The notes: generated from the letters alone by a model not told the origin. A DNA stretch of 64,000 bases from Caldilineaceae bacterium (GCA_019637645.1 JAHBVH010000020.1:1-64000), one strand, 5' to 3'; counted from the stretch's first letter, positions 8,501 through 18,800 are shown. Translations and numbers: made by a program.

Positions 8501-11500
8501 CCACCGGGTAAAGGTGCTCTGGTTCAGCCGTTCGCGATCATCGCGGACGGTGGCCGTAATGCGATAGGAGCCACCCAGTGCGGTGGTAAATTCACAGGTG
8601 ACAGGTGCTGTGGTGGATTCCACGGTACACGTCTGGACATCGGCTTCTTCTTCGCGCCACTGGCCCTGGCTATATTGCCATTCCAGCCGGGCCGCGCGCA
8701 GGGTGACGGGGTGACCAGCCATGGCATTGCCATCTAGATCGGTGACAATCGCTTCAATGACCAGCGGCTCGCCCTGTTCCACAAAGGTACGATCACTGCG
8801 CAGACCGACATAGCGATCAGCGGGGTGTACCAGCAGGCTGGTGGTGGCCGCCCAAGCTTGGCGGTTCACATCCATAACGACGCCTTCGGCCAACACACTG
8901 TAGGGCTGGGGCTTGGCGGGCTGTTCGGGGGTCGCGCCGGTGATCCCGTCGAAGTTCATGCGGAGATAATGGACGCCAGCGGCATCGGTGCGCCCAGCAT
9001 AGTTTTGGGCATTGCCGCCGCTGCTAGAGCCATAGTTGCTAAAAGACCACCAGGGTATCCATTCCCCAAAGACAAAGTCCGACCAACCAGGGGGCGTGTA
9101 GCTGCTGGGTGAACTGCTCACGGTCCAAGTCGCTTCGGCACCGGGCAGCGGGCCACCGGCATAATATTGGGCCGAGAGCGCTACCACCGCTTCATCGCCC
9201 ACAAAGAAGGGGCCTTTGCCCTCGTTGCGCGCGGTGACTTCAAATTCGGGGCGGCGGAATTCTTGAATCTGGAAACTATGGTAGTAATCGGTGTTATAGA
9301 CATTACTCACATTCCGCGCCGAGAAATAGAGATTGGCATACCCCAGGTTGGCATTCTCCGGCAAGGTAAAGGCCAAGTCAAAGCCACCCAACGCGTTGAG
9401 ATCGAGCACGCCGTCGGCGAGTTGGTTGCCTTGGGGATCGCTCACGGTATATTGGACAGAGACGCCGCTATCACCGAGCAGCGTGACATCGCCGGTTTGC
9501 TTGCCGCCGATCCGGCGCAGCCAGCCTTTGACATGCACTTCTTCGCCGGGCCGATACATTTGGCGGTCGTCAAAGACATACCAGCGCAATTCGTCTTGCA
9601 CTTGGTTGCGCACCCAGCCGCCATTCCCCCAGTAATAGCTACTTTGGGGCAAAAAGGCGACATCATTGCCCAGTTGACCGACTAAAATGGGGGAAGACTG
9701 ATCGGGCAGGGCAAAGCGGGCCACCCCTGCATCGTCGGTCTTGGCCGTAACACTGCTGTTGAGGAGCGAAACGTCCACACCAGCCAACGGCGCGCCATCT
9801 TTCAACGCCGTCGCCCAAACTACCATTTCACTATGATCAACAAAGGCATCTAACCCCACTTGCGTGACCTGCACCCAAGTGCGCAGGGTTGGGATCGGTT
9901 GGCGCTGACCAAAGGGCAAGCGTGAGAGGAGGCTAGATAGCAGATCGCTAGGGACATCTACCACCACGATCAGATGGCCGGTGCTGCCGGGCAGCGCCTC
10001 GCTCAGGTCGATGTTGGTTTCTACCAATTCATCGGTCACGGCTTCGATCGGCACCACTTCGTTGAGGACGCGGGTACCGGGCGGGTCGGGCGGATTTTCC
10101 TGATAGCTGTAATTGTTTAGGTATGTTTGATAGGCAGGCCACAGATCGGGCGTTACCACAAACGCACGGACGCGTACCTGATCATAGTTGACCGAGTAGA
10201 TGGTAAAGAGTGGCTTGCTGGATGACGGATCGAGGGTAATAAAGCTGTTGCTCGGGCCAGTCAATAAGGCGGTCGCCGGGCCAGTCGTAAAGGTCAGCGT
10301 GGCGGTTTCGCCCAGCGTCTGCCCAAAGACATCGGTCGTGTCACCAGGGATGGTCACGGCATAGGTGGTGCGCCCTTGGGTGGCCCCGCGCAATTCGATG
10401 GAATTGCCATACAACTCGGTCACCAAGCCCGGGATCGCTGGCTCGACACTAATCAGCGTCGGATCAAACTGGTTGGCATCCAACGCATTGTTAAAGCGAA
10501 TGTAGAAGGGGGTAAAGGGCGGACATTCCGAACCCCAGCCACAGCCATGTTCTTCAATGCGCAGCGGCGAATAGGTGGTAAAGCTAAAGGATTGGACGCT
10601 TTCCGTGACGAGTGGCCCTTCGGCAGAGGGCGTATTGGGGCCAACATTGACTGTGACCGTGGTCCCCGCGGGGAAGGGCGTTTCTGCTCGGAAGGCAAGC
10701 CAACGCTCTGCCAGTGTCCGCTTCGCCAAACTGCTGACGGTTGCGTCGGCGGCCACCTCTTCGTCTGTTGCCAGTCGGACGGCATATTCCTCACTCGCCG
10801 CGGTGACAGTCACCGTCTCTAGGACCGCGGCCGGATCGATGCGCTGATCAAAGCTCACAAAAAGGAGGGGATTCAACGGCTGCGGTCCATAGCTAGGATG
10901 GGTTGTGGCGAGCTTGGGCGGCGGTGTGCGGAAGCTCCAACTGACGGTTTCGGCCAGTTCATTCCCCGTAGCCGACTGGGTGCCCGCGGGGATGGTCACC
11001 GTAAACTCGGTGGCTTTGGGGAAGCGATCTATTTCTGTGGATTGGTATTCAAAGGTCAGGGTCTTGGTACCCAGCCATTTCCAGATCCCCGGTAGTTCCG
11101 GCGTAAGTTGTACGGGGACATCCGCCGCGCTGAGTTCGGCCAAGGTGGTCAAGGGTACCATGGGCTGATTAAAGGTCACGCTGAGGAAAGGCGCGAGCGG
11201 AATTTCCCCTTCCGGTGCAAAGCGCAGCACTGCTAGGGGACCGCTGGTTACTTCTGCGGTGACGACATCCGTGGCGGTCGCCGGGAACGATTCGGTGATC
11301 GTCGTGCCCGGGCGGGGCGGTGGTAGCACGGCGTCGGGTAGGCGAAAAGCCTGTTGGTCGGTTGCTTCTGGCGTGAAGGCTGGCAGCCGATCCAGAACGC
11401 TTTGGATCGCCGCCGCGCCGAGGGGTTCTGCCGGGGCCAGATCAATCGCCTCAACCGACGTGGGTTGTTCATTGCCTTCGCTGAGGGTGATCTGGAGTCC

Positions 11501-11716
11501 ACTGCTATTCCCGCCACTGCTGTTGGGGGTGGGGAAGTCATCGGTAATGATTTGTGCGGAGGCTCCCGTCAGGGAACCCCGCGCCATGGCGGTTCGCATG
11601 GAGCTGCCTCCTAATCCAGGCATGAGTAGTCCTAAAATGATCAGGAGCGTCATGGCACTCCTGGCGCGGTGGCTATACCGAAAGCGCTGGGTCAAATGGC
11701 CCAAAAATTGTTGCAT
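5543..11716 (-). CDS. Giant bacterial alpha-2-macroglobulin (thioester protein)
   Basis: 2057-residue exported protein of the bacterial alpha-2-macroglobulin family, large protease traps that act outside the cytoplasmic membrane. An N-terminal hydrophobic signal (about residues 20-45) has no lipobox Cys. Many beta-sandwich (MG/Big-like) domains follow, with a QMYRPGEEVHVKGWLRR-type segment and the central RYRVMVVAVAEGKYFG region. The thioester motif CTEQ is at Cys1566-Gln1569 in a YPFECTEQLASR context, so the reactive bond can form. A helical thioester domain (GGWPIWARGDESVPYYS) and a receptor-binding-like C-terminus follow. An ATG at 11752 is possible, but the start at 11716 is preferred: GGAGGAG lies 8 nt upstream. 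The pbpC (PBP1C) gene that often accompanies such proteins is absent nearby. Confidence 0.95.
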   Translation of the reverse strand: MQQFLGHLTQRFRYSHRARSAMTLLIILGLLMPGLGGSSMRTAMARGSLTGASAQIITDDFPTPNSSGGNSSGLQITLSEGNEQPTSVEAIDLAPAEPLGAAAIQSVLDRLPAFTPEATDQQAFRLPDAVLPPPRPGTTITESFPATATDVVTAEVTSGPLAVLRFAPEGEIPLAPFLSVTFNQPMVPLTTLAELSAADVPVQLTPELPGIWKWLGTKTLTFEYQSTEIDRFPKATEFTVTIPAGTQSATGNELAETVSWSFRTPPPKLATTHPSYGPQPLNPLLFVSFDQRIDPAAVLETVTVTAASEEYAVRLATDEEVAADATVSSLAKRTLAERWLAFRAETPFPAGTTVTVNVGPNTPSAEGPLVTESVQSFSFTTYSPLRIEEHGCGWGSECPPFTPFYIRFNNALDANQFDPTLISVEPAIPGLVTELYGNSIELRGATQGRTTYAVTIPGDTTDVFGQTLGETATLTFTTGPATALLTGPSNSFITLDPSSSKPLFTIYSVNYDQVRVRAFVVTPDLWPAYQTYLNNYSYQENPPDPPGTRVLNEVVPIEAVTDELVETNIDLSEALPGSTGHLIVVVDVPSDLLSSLLSRLPFGQRQPIPTLRTWVQVTQVGLDAFVDHSEMVVWATALKDGAPLAGVDVSLLNSSVTAKTDDAGVARFALPDQSSPILVGQLGNDVAFLPQSSYYWGNGGWVRNQVQDELRWYVFDDRQMYRPGEEVHVKGWLRRIGGKQTGDVTLLGDSGVSVQYTVSDPQGNQLADGVLDLNALGGFDLAFTLPENANLGYANLYFSARNVSNVYNTDYYHSFQIQEFRRPEFEVTARNEGKGPFFVGDEAVVALSAQYYAGGPLPGAEATWTVSSSPSSYTPPGWSDFVFGEWIPWWSFSNYGSSSGGNAQNYAGRTDAAGVHYLRMNFDGITGATPEQPAKPQPYSVLAEGVVMDVNRQAWAATTSLLVHPADRYVGLRSDRTFVEQGEPLVIEAIVTDLDGNAMAGHPVTLRAARLEWQYSQGQWREEEADVQTCTVESTTAPVTCEFTTALGGSYRITATVRDDRERLNQSTFTRWVSGGKRPAARNVAQEEVTLIPDKESYQPGDVAEILVQSPFSPAEGLLTISRSGIVSTERFTIEDGTYTLQIPITEEQIPNLNIQVDLTGAAPRTDEKGEAIANVPARPAYATGSLTLAIPPVSRALTMGVAPAATELEPGVETSLGVTLTNAAGEPVADAELAIVVVDEAVLALTNYQLADPISTFYSQRNGDMSSYYARASLVLANPVELANQAATAAQDTMMRSAMPMAAGAAAPTMEADMAFAEESTATSAATDQSAIALRTNFNPLAVFAPDVRTDANGQATLAFKLPDNLTRYRVMVVAVAEGKYFGMGEANLTARLPLMVRPSAPRFLNFGDKVELPVVVQNQTNEPMAVNVVLRASNLTSLTPVTGTAVGDDASLMSGQVVTVPANNRVELRFPATTAQAGTVRMQIAATAGDYADAATVELPVYTPATTEAFAVYGVVDEGAIAQPIASPQEVFPQFGGLEINTSSTALQALTDAVLYLTSYPFECTEQLASRILGVAALRDVLSAFEAEGLPTPEAMTTALQRDIERLQALQNDDGGWPIWARGDESVPYYSIHVAHALQMARSKDFAVPDEMLARALDHLRNIENYYPSWYGERIRHTLSAYALYVRQLMGDVDTAKARSLLNAEPLDDQSLEAVAWLWQVLQGDSASAQEVAAIRRQINNRVVETAGAANFTTSYGEDAYLLLHSSRRADAVILDALIQDEPESDLIPKVVNGLLGHRTAGRWGNTQENAFVLLALDRYFNTFEAQTPDFVAQIWLGETYAGEHTYAGRTTERHETQIPMQYLVDSGATQDLILNKEGEGRLYYRLGLRYAPTDLDMPPVDMGFVVERTYEAVDQADDVRRDENGVWHIKAGARVRVRLSMVADNRRYHVALVDPLPAGLEAINPALAVSENVPSDPANRQYGWWWWSTWYDHQNLRDERVEAFATLLWDGVYNYSYVARATTPGEFVVPPAKAEEMYSPEVFGRSASDRVIVE

Positions 11717-12086
11717 AGACGAGTCTCCTCCGGTGAATAGACGTATAAACAAGGCAATACGCCTACAATGGGGTGAAAGTTTGCTGGGCTCTTCGCTCTC
11801 TTCTGCCGTTCAAGCCAATGGCCGAAGGGTAGATAGATGGCCGCCCAGCCGCATCCAGCTGGTTTGGATAAAGGGTCGATCCGTACCTCCTGCTGCTACC
11901 CTTGGGTACAGTGAATGAATGGACAGACCATAAGTAGATTGGAGACGGGTAGGAGGGTAAGATTGTTCCAATATAGGCATCCAGCCTTGGTCGGTTCACC
12001 CCATCAATAGAGTGAGCGGGCGGATGCGGATCGATCCTAGCAGCCCTATGCCCTTGGCGTGTCTTCCTAGAGCAAGCGCTGCGGCC
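11717..12086. other. Intergenic region without a supported gene
   Basis: 370 nt upstream of the macroglobulin gene. It must hold that gene's promoter (a weak TTGTAG/TATACG pair with 15-nt spacing lies near 11740-11765). I see no convincing ORF, RNA gene or repeat; a 78-codon minus-strand frame has no ribosome site and no recognisable protein. Confidence 0.5.
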
Positions 12087-12704
12087 CTATAATAATTGTT
12101 GGAGCCATTGAATGGAACTGGCACCGAGCAGGATCAGGATAATATATTTAATGCTTTTGCCAATGGCAACCGCCACCAAAAACCGCACGACACGCATGCG
12201 CATGGCTCCAGCCACAATGCCGGCAAAGTCAAATAAAGGAAACGGAAGCGCAGCTAACGCGGCTAGAATAAAGGCCCCATAGCGCTGAGTTAATTGGCGG
12301 AGACGTTCAAACTGGGCTTGCCGTTCAATGGGGATTAAAGCACTACCACCGGCACCGGCGGCATAGCCGGTTAACTCGCCAAAGGCGCTCCCCACCCCCG
12401 CGACAATGCCCAGCACAACGGGATTGAGCGAGGGGCTCATGGCAATGATGATCGCTAGGCCAGGTGCGGGCAGGACAATCGTGGCGCTGGCGACCAGGCT
12501 AATGACAAAGGCCCCCAGGTAGCCCCAGTGGCCTAGCCGGAGGACCAATGCGGGGTTGAGCGCCACCCAAAAACTAAACACACAGATGAGCACCATCAGG
12601 ATCGCCCCTGCCCATCGTTGCTGTGTTTCGGTCAAATTCCCCAACCAAGTTGGGGTGGTAAGCGGTGCCGGGGGGGTAACTGTCATTGGATCTTCTGGTG
12701 TCAT
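12087..12704 (-). CDS. VTT-domain (DedA/YqaA-like) integral membrane protein
   Basis: Small polytopic membrane protein of about 205 residues. After a short Pro/Thr-rich N-terminus, four to six hydrophobic segments follow. The VTT (SNARE-associated) region has a GYLGAFVISLVASATIVLPAPGL-like entry, a Gly-rich GIVAGVGSAFGELTGYAAG segment and FPLFDFAGIVAGAMRM. This pattern fits YqaA-type members, thought to act in lipid scrambling or membrane homeostasis; the function here is not proven. The ATG at 12704 is preferred to the more upstream frame opening at 12794 because AGGA lies about 9 nt before it and the upstream 30 codons look non-protein-like; an ATG at 12689 is an alternative. It may be read through from the PPIase gene. 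Confidence 0.82.
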   Translation of the reverse strand: MTPEDPMTVTPPAPLTTPTWLGNLTETQQRWAGAILMVLICVFSFWVALNPALVLRLGHWGYLGAFVISLVASATIVLPAPGLAIIIAMSPSLNPVVLGIVAGVGSAFGELTGYAAGAGGSALIPIERQAQFERLRQLTQRYGAFILAALAALPFPLFDFAGIVAGAMRMRVVRFLVAVAIGKSIKYIILILLGASSIQWLQQLL

Positions 12705-13033
12705 CCCATCGATTCCTGGTCGACTAATCACTTCGTTGCATGGCCGGGAGATCTGCCTTGACGAAATTCTCTTGCGCATGCGTAGCTTGCACAAATCTGC
12801 TCATTTCTCTCCAATGGCGTAACACCGATTGCTGCGGAAAGTTGTGCATCTCTGCTTTGCGCTGGTCTGCAGCTAGTCGGTATGAAGCTCTTCTCTACCC
12901 TTTACGCTGGAACCAGGAATAAGTTTCTCTGTCGAGCGGTCCTGCCCATAACGGCCATGCCCCCCACCGCTAGCGCCGCCAGGTGTGGAGGGCATGGCTT
13001 TCAACGATCTTTTTGGCCCTGCCGCAGACCGCG
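12705..13033. other. Intergenic region with a long stem-loop
   Basis: 329 nt between the cyclophilin lipoprotein stop and the VTT protein. GCCATGCCC... at 12954 pairs with GGGCATGGC ending at 12998 (about 12 bp, one bulge, Gly/Ala-codon-like GC-rich loop). This is a plausible 3'-end structure for the cyclophilin mRNA, although it lacks a T-run. Nothing else was recognised. Confidence 0.45.
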
Positions 13034-14458
13034 TTACTGCTCTTCGATTGTGACGCTCTCGATGGTATCAAGATTTGTCAATTGGGCCAGAACCGCTTCG
13101 CCGCCGACGACCCGCCCAAAGAAGCTAAAGTCTGCATTGGCCTCTGCTGGCGGGGGCAAGAGGGCAATAAGGAGCTGACTGCTACTGTGATTGGGGGTGA
13201 TGCCACGGAAAGGGACATAGGCGACCGCGCCCACCTCTAGCGTACCCGTAATGCCTGTCTCGGCGGCAATTTTGTAGCCAGCATCGCTAGTTGGTTGGTT
13301 GTCGGGTGAACCGATCACCATTAATTCGCCCGGGCTGACTTGGTTGATCGGCACGCCGTCATAGAAGCCCAAGTTCGACAGCACCACAAAGTTATTGACG
13401 GCGACGGGGGCTAGATCATCATAAAGGGCGATGGTCAATGGCCCTTTGCTGGTGGTCATGGTGGCGGTATATTGTTTGGCTGTATCAATTACCATTTCCG
13501 GCGCGACGTTAAAATAATTCGCCCGTTCGGCTGGCACAACGGTGGCTAAGGGGCGCGCCGCGCTCTCCAAGCTCGTGGCGGCAAAGGGAGTTGGCGTAAC
13601 CGTGGGGGTTGGGGTCGGCGGGGGCGGCGGTAGGGTGCTTTCATCCGATTCTTCAATGAGCACGGTGTAAAGCGTATCGGCTGTCACACCCGAGGGTTGG
13701 CTTGGATCGACGCGCGTGATCTGATTCAGAATGTCTTGGCCTTCGATCACTTCGCCAAAGATGGTATGCATCCCATTGAGCCAATCGGTGGGGGCGAAGG
13801 TGATGAAGAATTGGCTGCCATTGGTGCCGGGGCCTGCATTGGCCATCGCCAGCAAGCCAGGTCGATCAAAGGTCAGGGTGGGGACAATTTCATCGGCAAA
13901 TTCATACCCAGGGCCGCCCATGCCCGTACCGGTTGGGTCGCCCGCTTGTGCCATAAACCCATCCAGCACGCGATGGAAGATCGTGTCGTTATAGAAACCC
14001 TCACGGGCCAAAAAGACAAAATTGTTGACGGTCAAAGGAGCGCGATCAGCAAAGAGCTGCACTTTAATATCACCGCGGGCCGTTTTCAAGGTGGCATAGT
14101 AGAACTTGCTGGGGTCAATCACCATTTCCGGCGCTGCCGTGTACATCTCATTGCGGGCTTGCGGATCGAGGGTACTGGCACCTCCTTCGGCAACAACCTC
14201 TGGGCGGGGCACTGCGATAGCCGGTTCTGCGGCGACCGGAGCCGCTGTCGGGGCTTCGGTTGCCGCTTCGGTTGCAGGGGCGGGGGTGGGGGCGGTCGCT
14301 GCCGCGGGGGGTGGCGTCGCGTTGCTACAGGCGGCCATACCCATCAGCAGAGCTGCGCCAACAAGCCATAGCGAGAAGCGTTGCTGGCGCTTGGTGGCTG
14401 GTAAAGATCCAGCTACCTGGGTCGCGGTGGTACGCGTCCCTTTTGTAAAAATGTTCAA
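13034..14458 (-). CDS. Lipoprotein with two cyclophilin-type PPIase domains, the second degenerate
   Basis: 474-residue exported peptidyl-prolyl isomerase. The N-terminal basic-hydrophobic signal ends in a lipobox (MGMAAC, then SN), so the mature protein is probably lipid-anchored outside the membrane. A long Ala/Pro/Thr linker leads to domain 1 (about 115-275) with all main cyclophilin pieces: FHRVLDGFMAQAGDPTGTG, ANAGPGTNGSQFFIT and LNGMHTIFGEV. A second similar domain (about 320-474) keeps the fold outline (NNFVVLSNLGFYDG) but has INQV where FHRV should be, so it is probably not catalytic. The start is TTG: AAAGGAG is placed 7 nt before it and no better ATG exists. The neighbours are cell-surface polysaccharide genes, consistent with an envelope folding role. 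Confidence 0.92.
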   Translation of the reverse strand: MNIFTKGTRTTATQVAGSLPATKRQQRFSLWLVGAALLMGMAACSNATPPPAAATAPTPAPATEAATEAPTAAPVAAEPAIAVPRPEVVAEGGASTLDPQARNEMYTAAPEMVIDPSKFYYATLKTARGDIKVQLFADRAPLTVNNFVFLAREGFYNDTIFHRVLDGFMAQAGDPTGTGMGGPGYEFADEIVPTLTFDRPGLLAMANAGPGTNGSQFFITFAPTDWLNGMHTIFGEVIEGQDILNQITRVDPSQPSGVTADTLYTVLIEESDESTLPPPPPTPTPTVTPTPFAATSLESAARPLATVVPAERANYFNVAPEMVIDTAKQYTATMTTSKGPLTIALYDDLAPVAVNNFVVLSNLGFYDGVPINQVSPGELMVIGSPDNQPTSDAGYKIAAETGITGTLEVGAVAYVPFRGITPNHSSSQLLIALLPPPAEANADFSFFGRVVGGEAVLAQLTNLDTIESVTIEEQ

Positions 14459-14556
14459 ACCTTGACTCCTTTAATGTCAAATCAAAATCAATTGCATAGA
14501 TGAGCGTTAGCGTTTTGTTTTCCTCTGCGCATGCGGAGCGTAGGGGCAGGCTAGCC

Positions 14557-15564
14557 TTAGCTAGGCCGAACGCCCCCGTTGTGAAATTCCAACCACCAGA
14601 TCCCATAGAGTGCGATCAAACCGATGGCGATACCAACAACCGTTGCTTCGACGACGGTAGCTTGGGTGATAAAGATCGAGACCAAGCCGACCGCGCCAGC
14701 TAGCAGATAACAGAGCAAGACGGCTTCGCGGCGGCTACCCGTCAGATGGGCCAAGCGGTGGCTAATATGATCCTTGCCGGGCGTTGTGAGGGGGTTCTTC
14801 CCACGGCGCAACCGGCTAAGAAAGACCAGTGTCGTATCAAAGACGGGAACGGCCATGACCAAGACGGGAATCAGCCAGGTAATTGTGTTGCTATTGCTGG
14901 GAAAGCGTAGTTTGATGCCTACGGCTGCGAGCAGAAAACCCAAAAAGAGACTGCCGGTATCACCCATAAAAATTCGCGCGGGATTCCAGTTGTAGACGAG
15001 AAAACCGGCGCATGCCCCAGCCAAGGCGGCGGCCAACGCCCCGACTAGATATTGGTGGCTGAGCGCGGCTAAGAGCGTAAAGAAGGTGGCGGCGATCATG
15101 GCAATTCCTCCCGAGAGACCATCCATATTATCGAGCAAATTCATGGCATTGGTAATGCCAACCACCCAACCCATTGTCACGACAAGATCCAGCCAATTTC
15201 CCCAGATACTGACGCGCACCCCACTGTAGATCAGGATACAAGCGGCGAGTAGCTGACCTGCTAGTTTGATATAGCTGCCGAGCCCCCACCGATCATCCAC
15301 CACCCCCATGAGGCTCATTAACGTCGCGCCCACGAAGATCCCCACGACTTCTGAAATGTAACGGCGGTCACCCAATAACAAAAGGACCAGAATAAACGCA
15401 ATGTAAATGGCCGCACCACCCAGCAGGGGGACGGGATTGGTATGAATTTTGCGAGCAGCGGGGCGATCAATGACGCCGAAGCGCAAGGCTACCACGCGCA
15501 TAACCGGTGTGCTGCCAATGGCTAACATTAAAGCACTCGCTGCCATTAAGAGATAGGGCGTCAT
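14557..15564 (-). CDS. Undecaprenyl-phosphate sugar-1-phosphate transferase (WecA/TagO/MraY family)
   Basis: 335-residue polytopic membrane enzyme that moves a HexNAc-1-phosphate from a UDP-sugar to undecaprenyl phosphate, the first step of lipid-linked polysaccharide assembly. Family motifs visible in order are GVVDDRWGL (Asp pair), [47 protein letters not shown] and the His motif [12 protein letters not shown]. About ten hydrophobic segments fill the chain, normal for the WecA/TagO branch. It starts at ATG with AAAGGA 8 nt upstream. With the adjacent ligase and the EPS operon it gives the likely initiating enzyme for that polymer (inference). WecA and TagO cannot be told apart here. Confidence 0.94.
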   Translation of the reverse strand: MTPYLLMAASALMLAIGSTPVMRVVALRFGVIDRPAARKIHTNPVPLLGGAAIYIAFILVLLLLGDRRYISEVVGIFVGATLMSLMGVVDDRWGLGSYIKLAGQLLAACILIYSGVRVSIWGNWLDLVVTMGWVVGITNAMNLLDNMDGLSGGIAMIAATFFTLLAALSHQYLVGALAAALAGACAGFLVYNWNPARIFMGDTGSLFLGFLLAAVGIKLRFPSNSNTITWLIPVLVMAVPVFDTTLVFLSRLRRGKNPLTTPGKDHISHRLAHLTGSRREAVLLCYLLAGAVGLVSIFITQATVVEATVVGIAIGLIALYGIWWLEFHNGGVRPS

Positions 15565-15643
15565 GGATTCATCCTTTAGATACGGAAAGTTTCAACGCTT
15601 ACGTCGCGCACATTTCGTCGCGCTCGTTTATTCTGTTACAGGT

Positions 15644-15680
15644 TAGAAGTTACGCACTTGGATAAAACCTGTCAGGTCTC
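15644..15680. repeat. Dispersed intergenic repeat (TTACGCA ... ACCTGTCAGGT)
   Basis: TAGAAGTTACGCACTTGGA followed by TAAAACCTGTCAGGTCT. The first 19 bases recur exactly at 45795-45813, and the whole pattern resembles one arm of the perfect inverted repeat at 62503-62555. It lies between the phosphosugar transferase and the O-antigen ligase. Confidence 0.75.
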
Positions 15681-15826
15681 TGGTCGTACCAATCAACTGC
15701 GTGAGTCCTAACAGGTTACAAAGACTCGTCCGCTGCCCAGTATATCACCAGCTTGCGCCGACTTCTGAATGCCCAATCACGAATCACGCAGGATTCTGTG
15801 TGCAGATCGAGTGGCTTGCGAACCAA

Positions 15827-18800
15827 TTACTGGCTGGTGCCCAACCCATCCAAAAATTGTTGAATGGCTGGCTTTTGTTCCGCGGGCGCGAGTTGCAGCG
15901 CCTGTTCACCAAATTGACGTGCATTGTCGGTTTGGCCCGCCCGTTGTAAGGCTTGGGCAATGTTCAGCGGATGTTGGTAATTCGTTGGTTCGAGTGCCAT
16001 CAGGGCTTGGGCAATCTCGACAACCATCCGATCATCCTGCTCGGTATTATAGAGATTACTGAGGGTGCGCAAGGTTTCCAAATCTTGGGGGGCGACTTGG
16101 CGAATCGCTTCATATTGGGCAATGGCCGCATCGATCTGGCCGGCGTCCTGATATAACTGGGCGGCCAAAGTACGCAACTGGCGAATATCATCCACTTGTT
16201 CGGGTTGGAGCAACGCAATGGCCTTTTCTAGCCATTCCAATGCGGAGGCCGTCTCGCCTTGATCGCGATAGAGCAGGGCGAGGTTACGCATGGCCCCTAC
16301 ATTGTTGGGCTGCCGCTTCAACACTTCCAGATTGGCATCAATTGCACAGGCTAAATCGTTGACGCGGGCACAGGCAACCCCCAGGAAGCTGTACATTTGG
16401 GCGGTTGGATTGAACCGCTGGCTGGCGAGCCAGGTGGCGATCCCTTCTTTGAGCAGATCTACCCCTTCTTGATACCGTTGGCGGCGATCATAGAAATCAG
16501 CTAAGAGCAGATAGGTCTGTTCAAAATAGGGATCCAAGGTCAAACTGTGTCGGTACGCGGCTTCAGCATCGGCATCTTCCCCGCGCGCCAAGTGGGCATT
16601 CCCTTTTTCATTCCAGAGATGGGCGGCATTGGGGCTCAGTGTTACCGCCATGTTGTATTCGCCGATACTTTCGTCCAACTTCTGCTGACGTACGGCGGTG
16701 TCGCTGGTAAGATCGGACCAAGTGCGATAGAGACGGGCTAGGTTGGCGGTGTGATCGGTATTCAGCGGGTTGATCCGTTGGGCCTCGCGCAGCACCACTT
16801 CGGCGGCGCGTAACAATTCGCTCCGGCCCATTTGGGCAACTCGCTCGGGGATTAAGGCGAGCACATCGTCGATGGTGGGATTTTCCCCAAGCGCATAGGT
16901 GCCTGGATCGCTCACGTCTTTGGCCTGTTCTAAGAGCGCACGGCCCAAGAAGAGCATATAATGATCTTCCGTTTTCCGGGCCGCCAGGGCACGGCGATAG
17001 AGTTCGATACTGCTGACCCAGTTGGCCTGGTTATCGAATTGTTGACCCTGCTTGTAGATAATGTCGGCGCGGACTAAGGCCACGTTTACGGTGCTGATCA
17101 CAAAAAAGCCGAAGATCGCCATGGCTACACCAGCTACCAAACTCAGGGCTGGGCGTCTGACCGCGGCCAGCCGTTCACTGAGCCGGGGCCAAGCATAGAC
17201 CGTCCCGGCGAGCAGCAGCCAAAAGACAACCAACCCAGTGTAGAAGGCAAAGTGACCAGCGACATGACTGAGCTGTTCGTCTAAATTGGTGCCTGCCGCA
17301 CCTGGGATCAACCGCGCCCCTTGGATTAAGCCATAGAGGAGCCAACTGCCCCAAACAACGGCAGCATGGAGGCCATAGCCACGCAGCCACCATTGGAGCG
17401 GCGGCGCTTTGCGTTGGGCCAGCGCTTCAACGGTTAGACCAACGGTGGCGCTGAGGAGCCACGTAAAGAACATCAAAAAGAAGATATAGGGGCTAGAGAC
17501 AAGCGCGCCGCCAATGGGGCGTTGCGTGACACTGCTAAACAAGACATCAAAGGCGCTGCGTTGCTGGGTGCTGTTGGTTGTGTAGATAAAAACAAAGGTG
17601 AGAAAGATCAGCGCATCCGTCATCACGGTTGCTGGCAGGGCCGCCGCGGTCGTTAAGGGGGTACGCTCGCGGCGCGGCGCGCTGACTTTCATCGTGGTGA
17701 CTTTGCGCCCTTTGCGTCCGCTGCGGCTTTCTTTGAGGTCAACGGGCTTTTCTTCCTCTTCGTTCTTCTCTTCTAACTCCGCGGCGAGTGTCTGGGCCGC
17801 CGAGAAGGCCACTGGTTGTGCCCACCGCATGCCCAGTACCAGGAGGGTGGCTGTCTGCACCCAGAAATAGGTGCGGGTTGCGGCAATGGCAATCCCAAAA
17901 TGGATCTCAACAAAGTGCGCGGCAACAGTCGCCATGATCGTAATGATCAATAACTGACGGGGAATGTCGCGCAGATCTAATTTGAGATCATGATGCAAAA
18001 AGGCTGCCGCGGTAACATAGAAGAAGAGCCCCGCAATGATCCCCGCTGGTAGCGCAACGCCAAAGAAGCGCCAGGAGCCATCGGTGATCAGAAAATAGAG
18101 AATCGCCGCCAGGGAAAAGCCGCCCAATAATAAGCCAAAGAGCCAGTTGTCCCGCCGATTGACCAAGAGCCCCAACCACCGTAATGACCAGTAGAAGATG
18201 GCAATAAAGAGTGACATATAGGCCACAAAGCCAAGAATGCCGGTAATGACCAAACTATCCCAAGTTTCATTGTGGGAGCGATCGGGGCTGGCATTGCGCG
18301 CTTCCACTTGGGCCAAGGCGGGCGGATAGAATGGGTTATAGGCTACCCACATCGCTTCTGGACCATAACCAACCAAGGGACGTAAAAAGTTGACCGCGTC
18401 CTTGCTGCCATCTGGAAAGGTGATCGGCTCGTGTGGGCGCACCATATTGGACGCCCCTTCCCAAATGAGAATACGAACTTGGGCGGTGTTACTCTCCTGG
18501 TTCAACAATTGGGTAAAACGACCGACATAGGGGATGGGCCGTAGAAAGTCAAACATGGCTGTGGTATTCATCAAAGCCAAGAGCAGGATCCCCAATACGC
18601 CAACGCCTACCCAAGCTAGCGTTAACTGGCGATAGTAGCGTGGGCGGACTGCTGTCAGCACCAACAGAACAAAAAGATAGGAGCCCAAGAAGAGACCTAA
18701 CCACGGCCCCCGGCTTTGGGTCCAGAAGATGGCTAACAACTGTACCATGGTGATAAAGAGATAGGCCCCACCCGAGAACGCGACGGACATTTCTTGGTCT

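Noticed and set aside
11763..11999. 78-codon minus-strand frame between the macroglobulin and VTT genes
   Set aside because: No ribosome site and no recognisable protein; probably chance.
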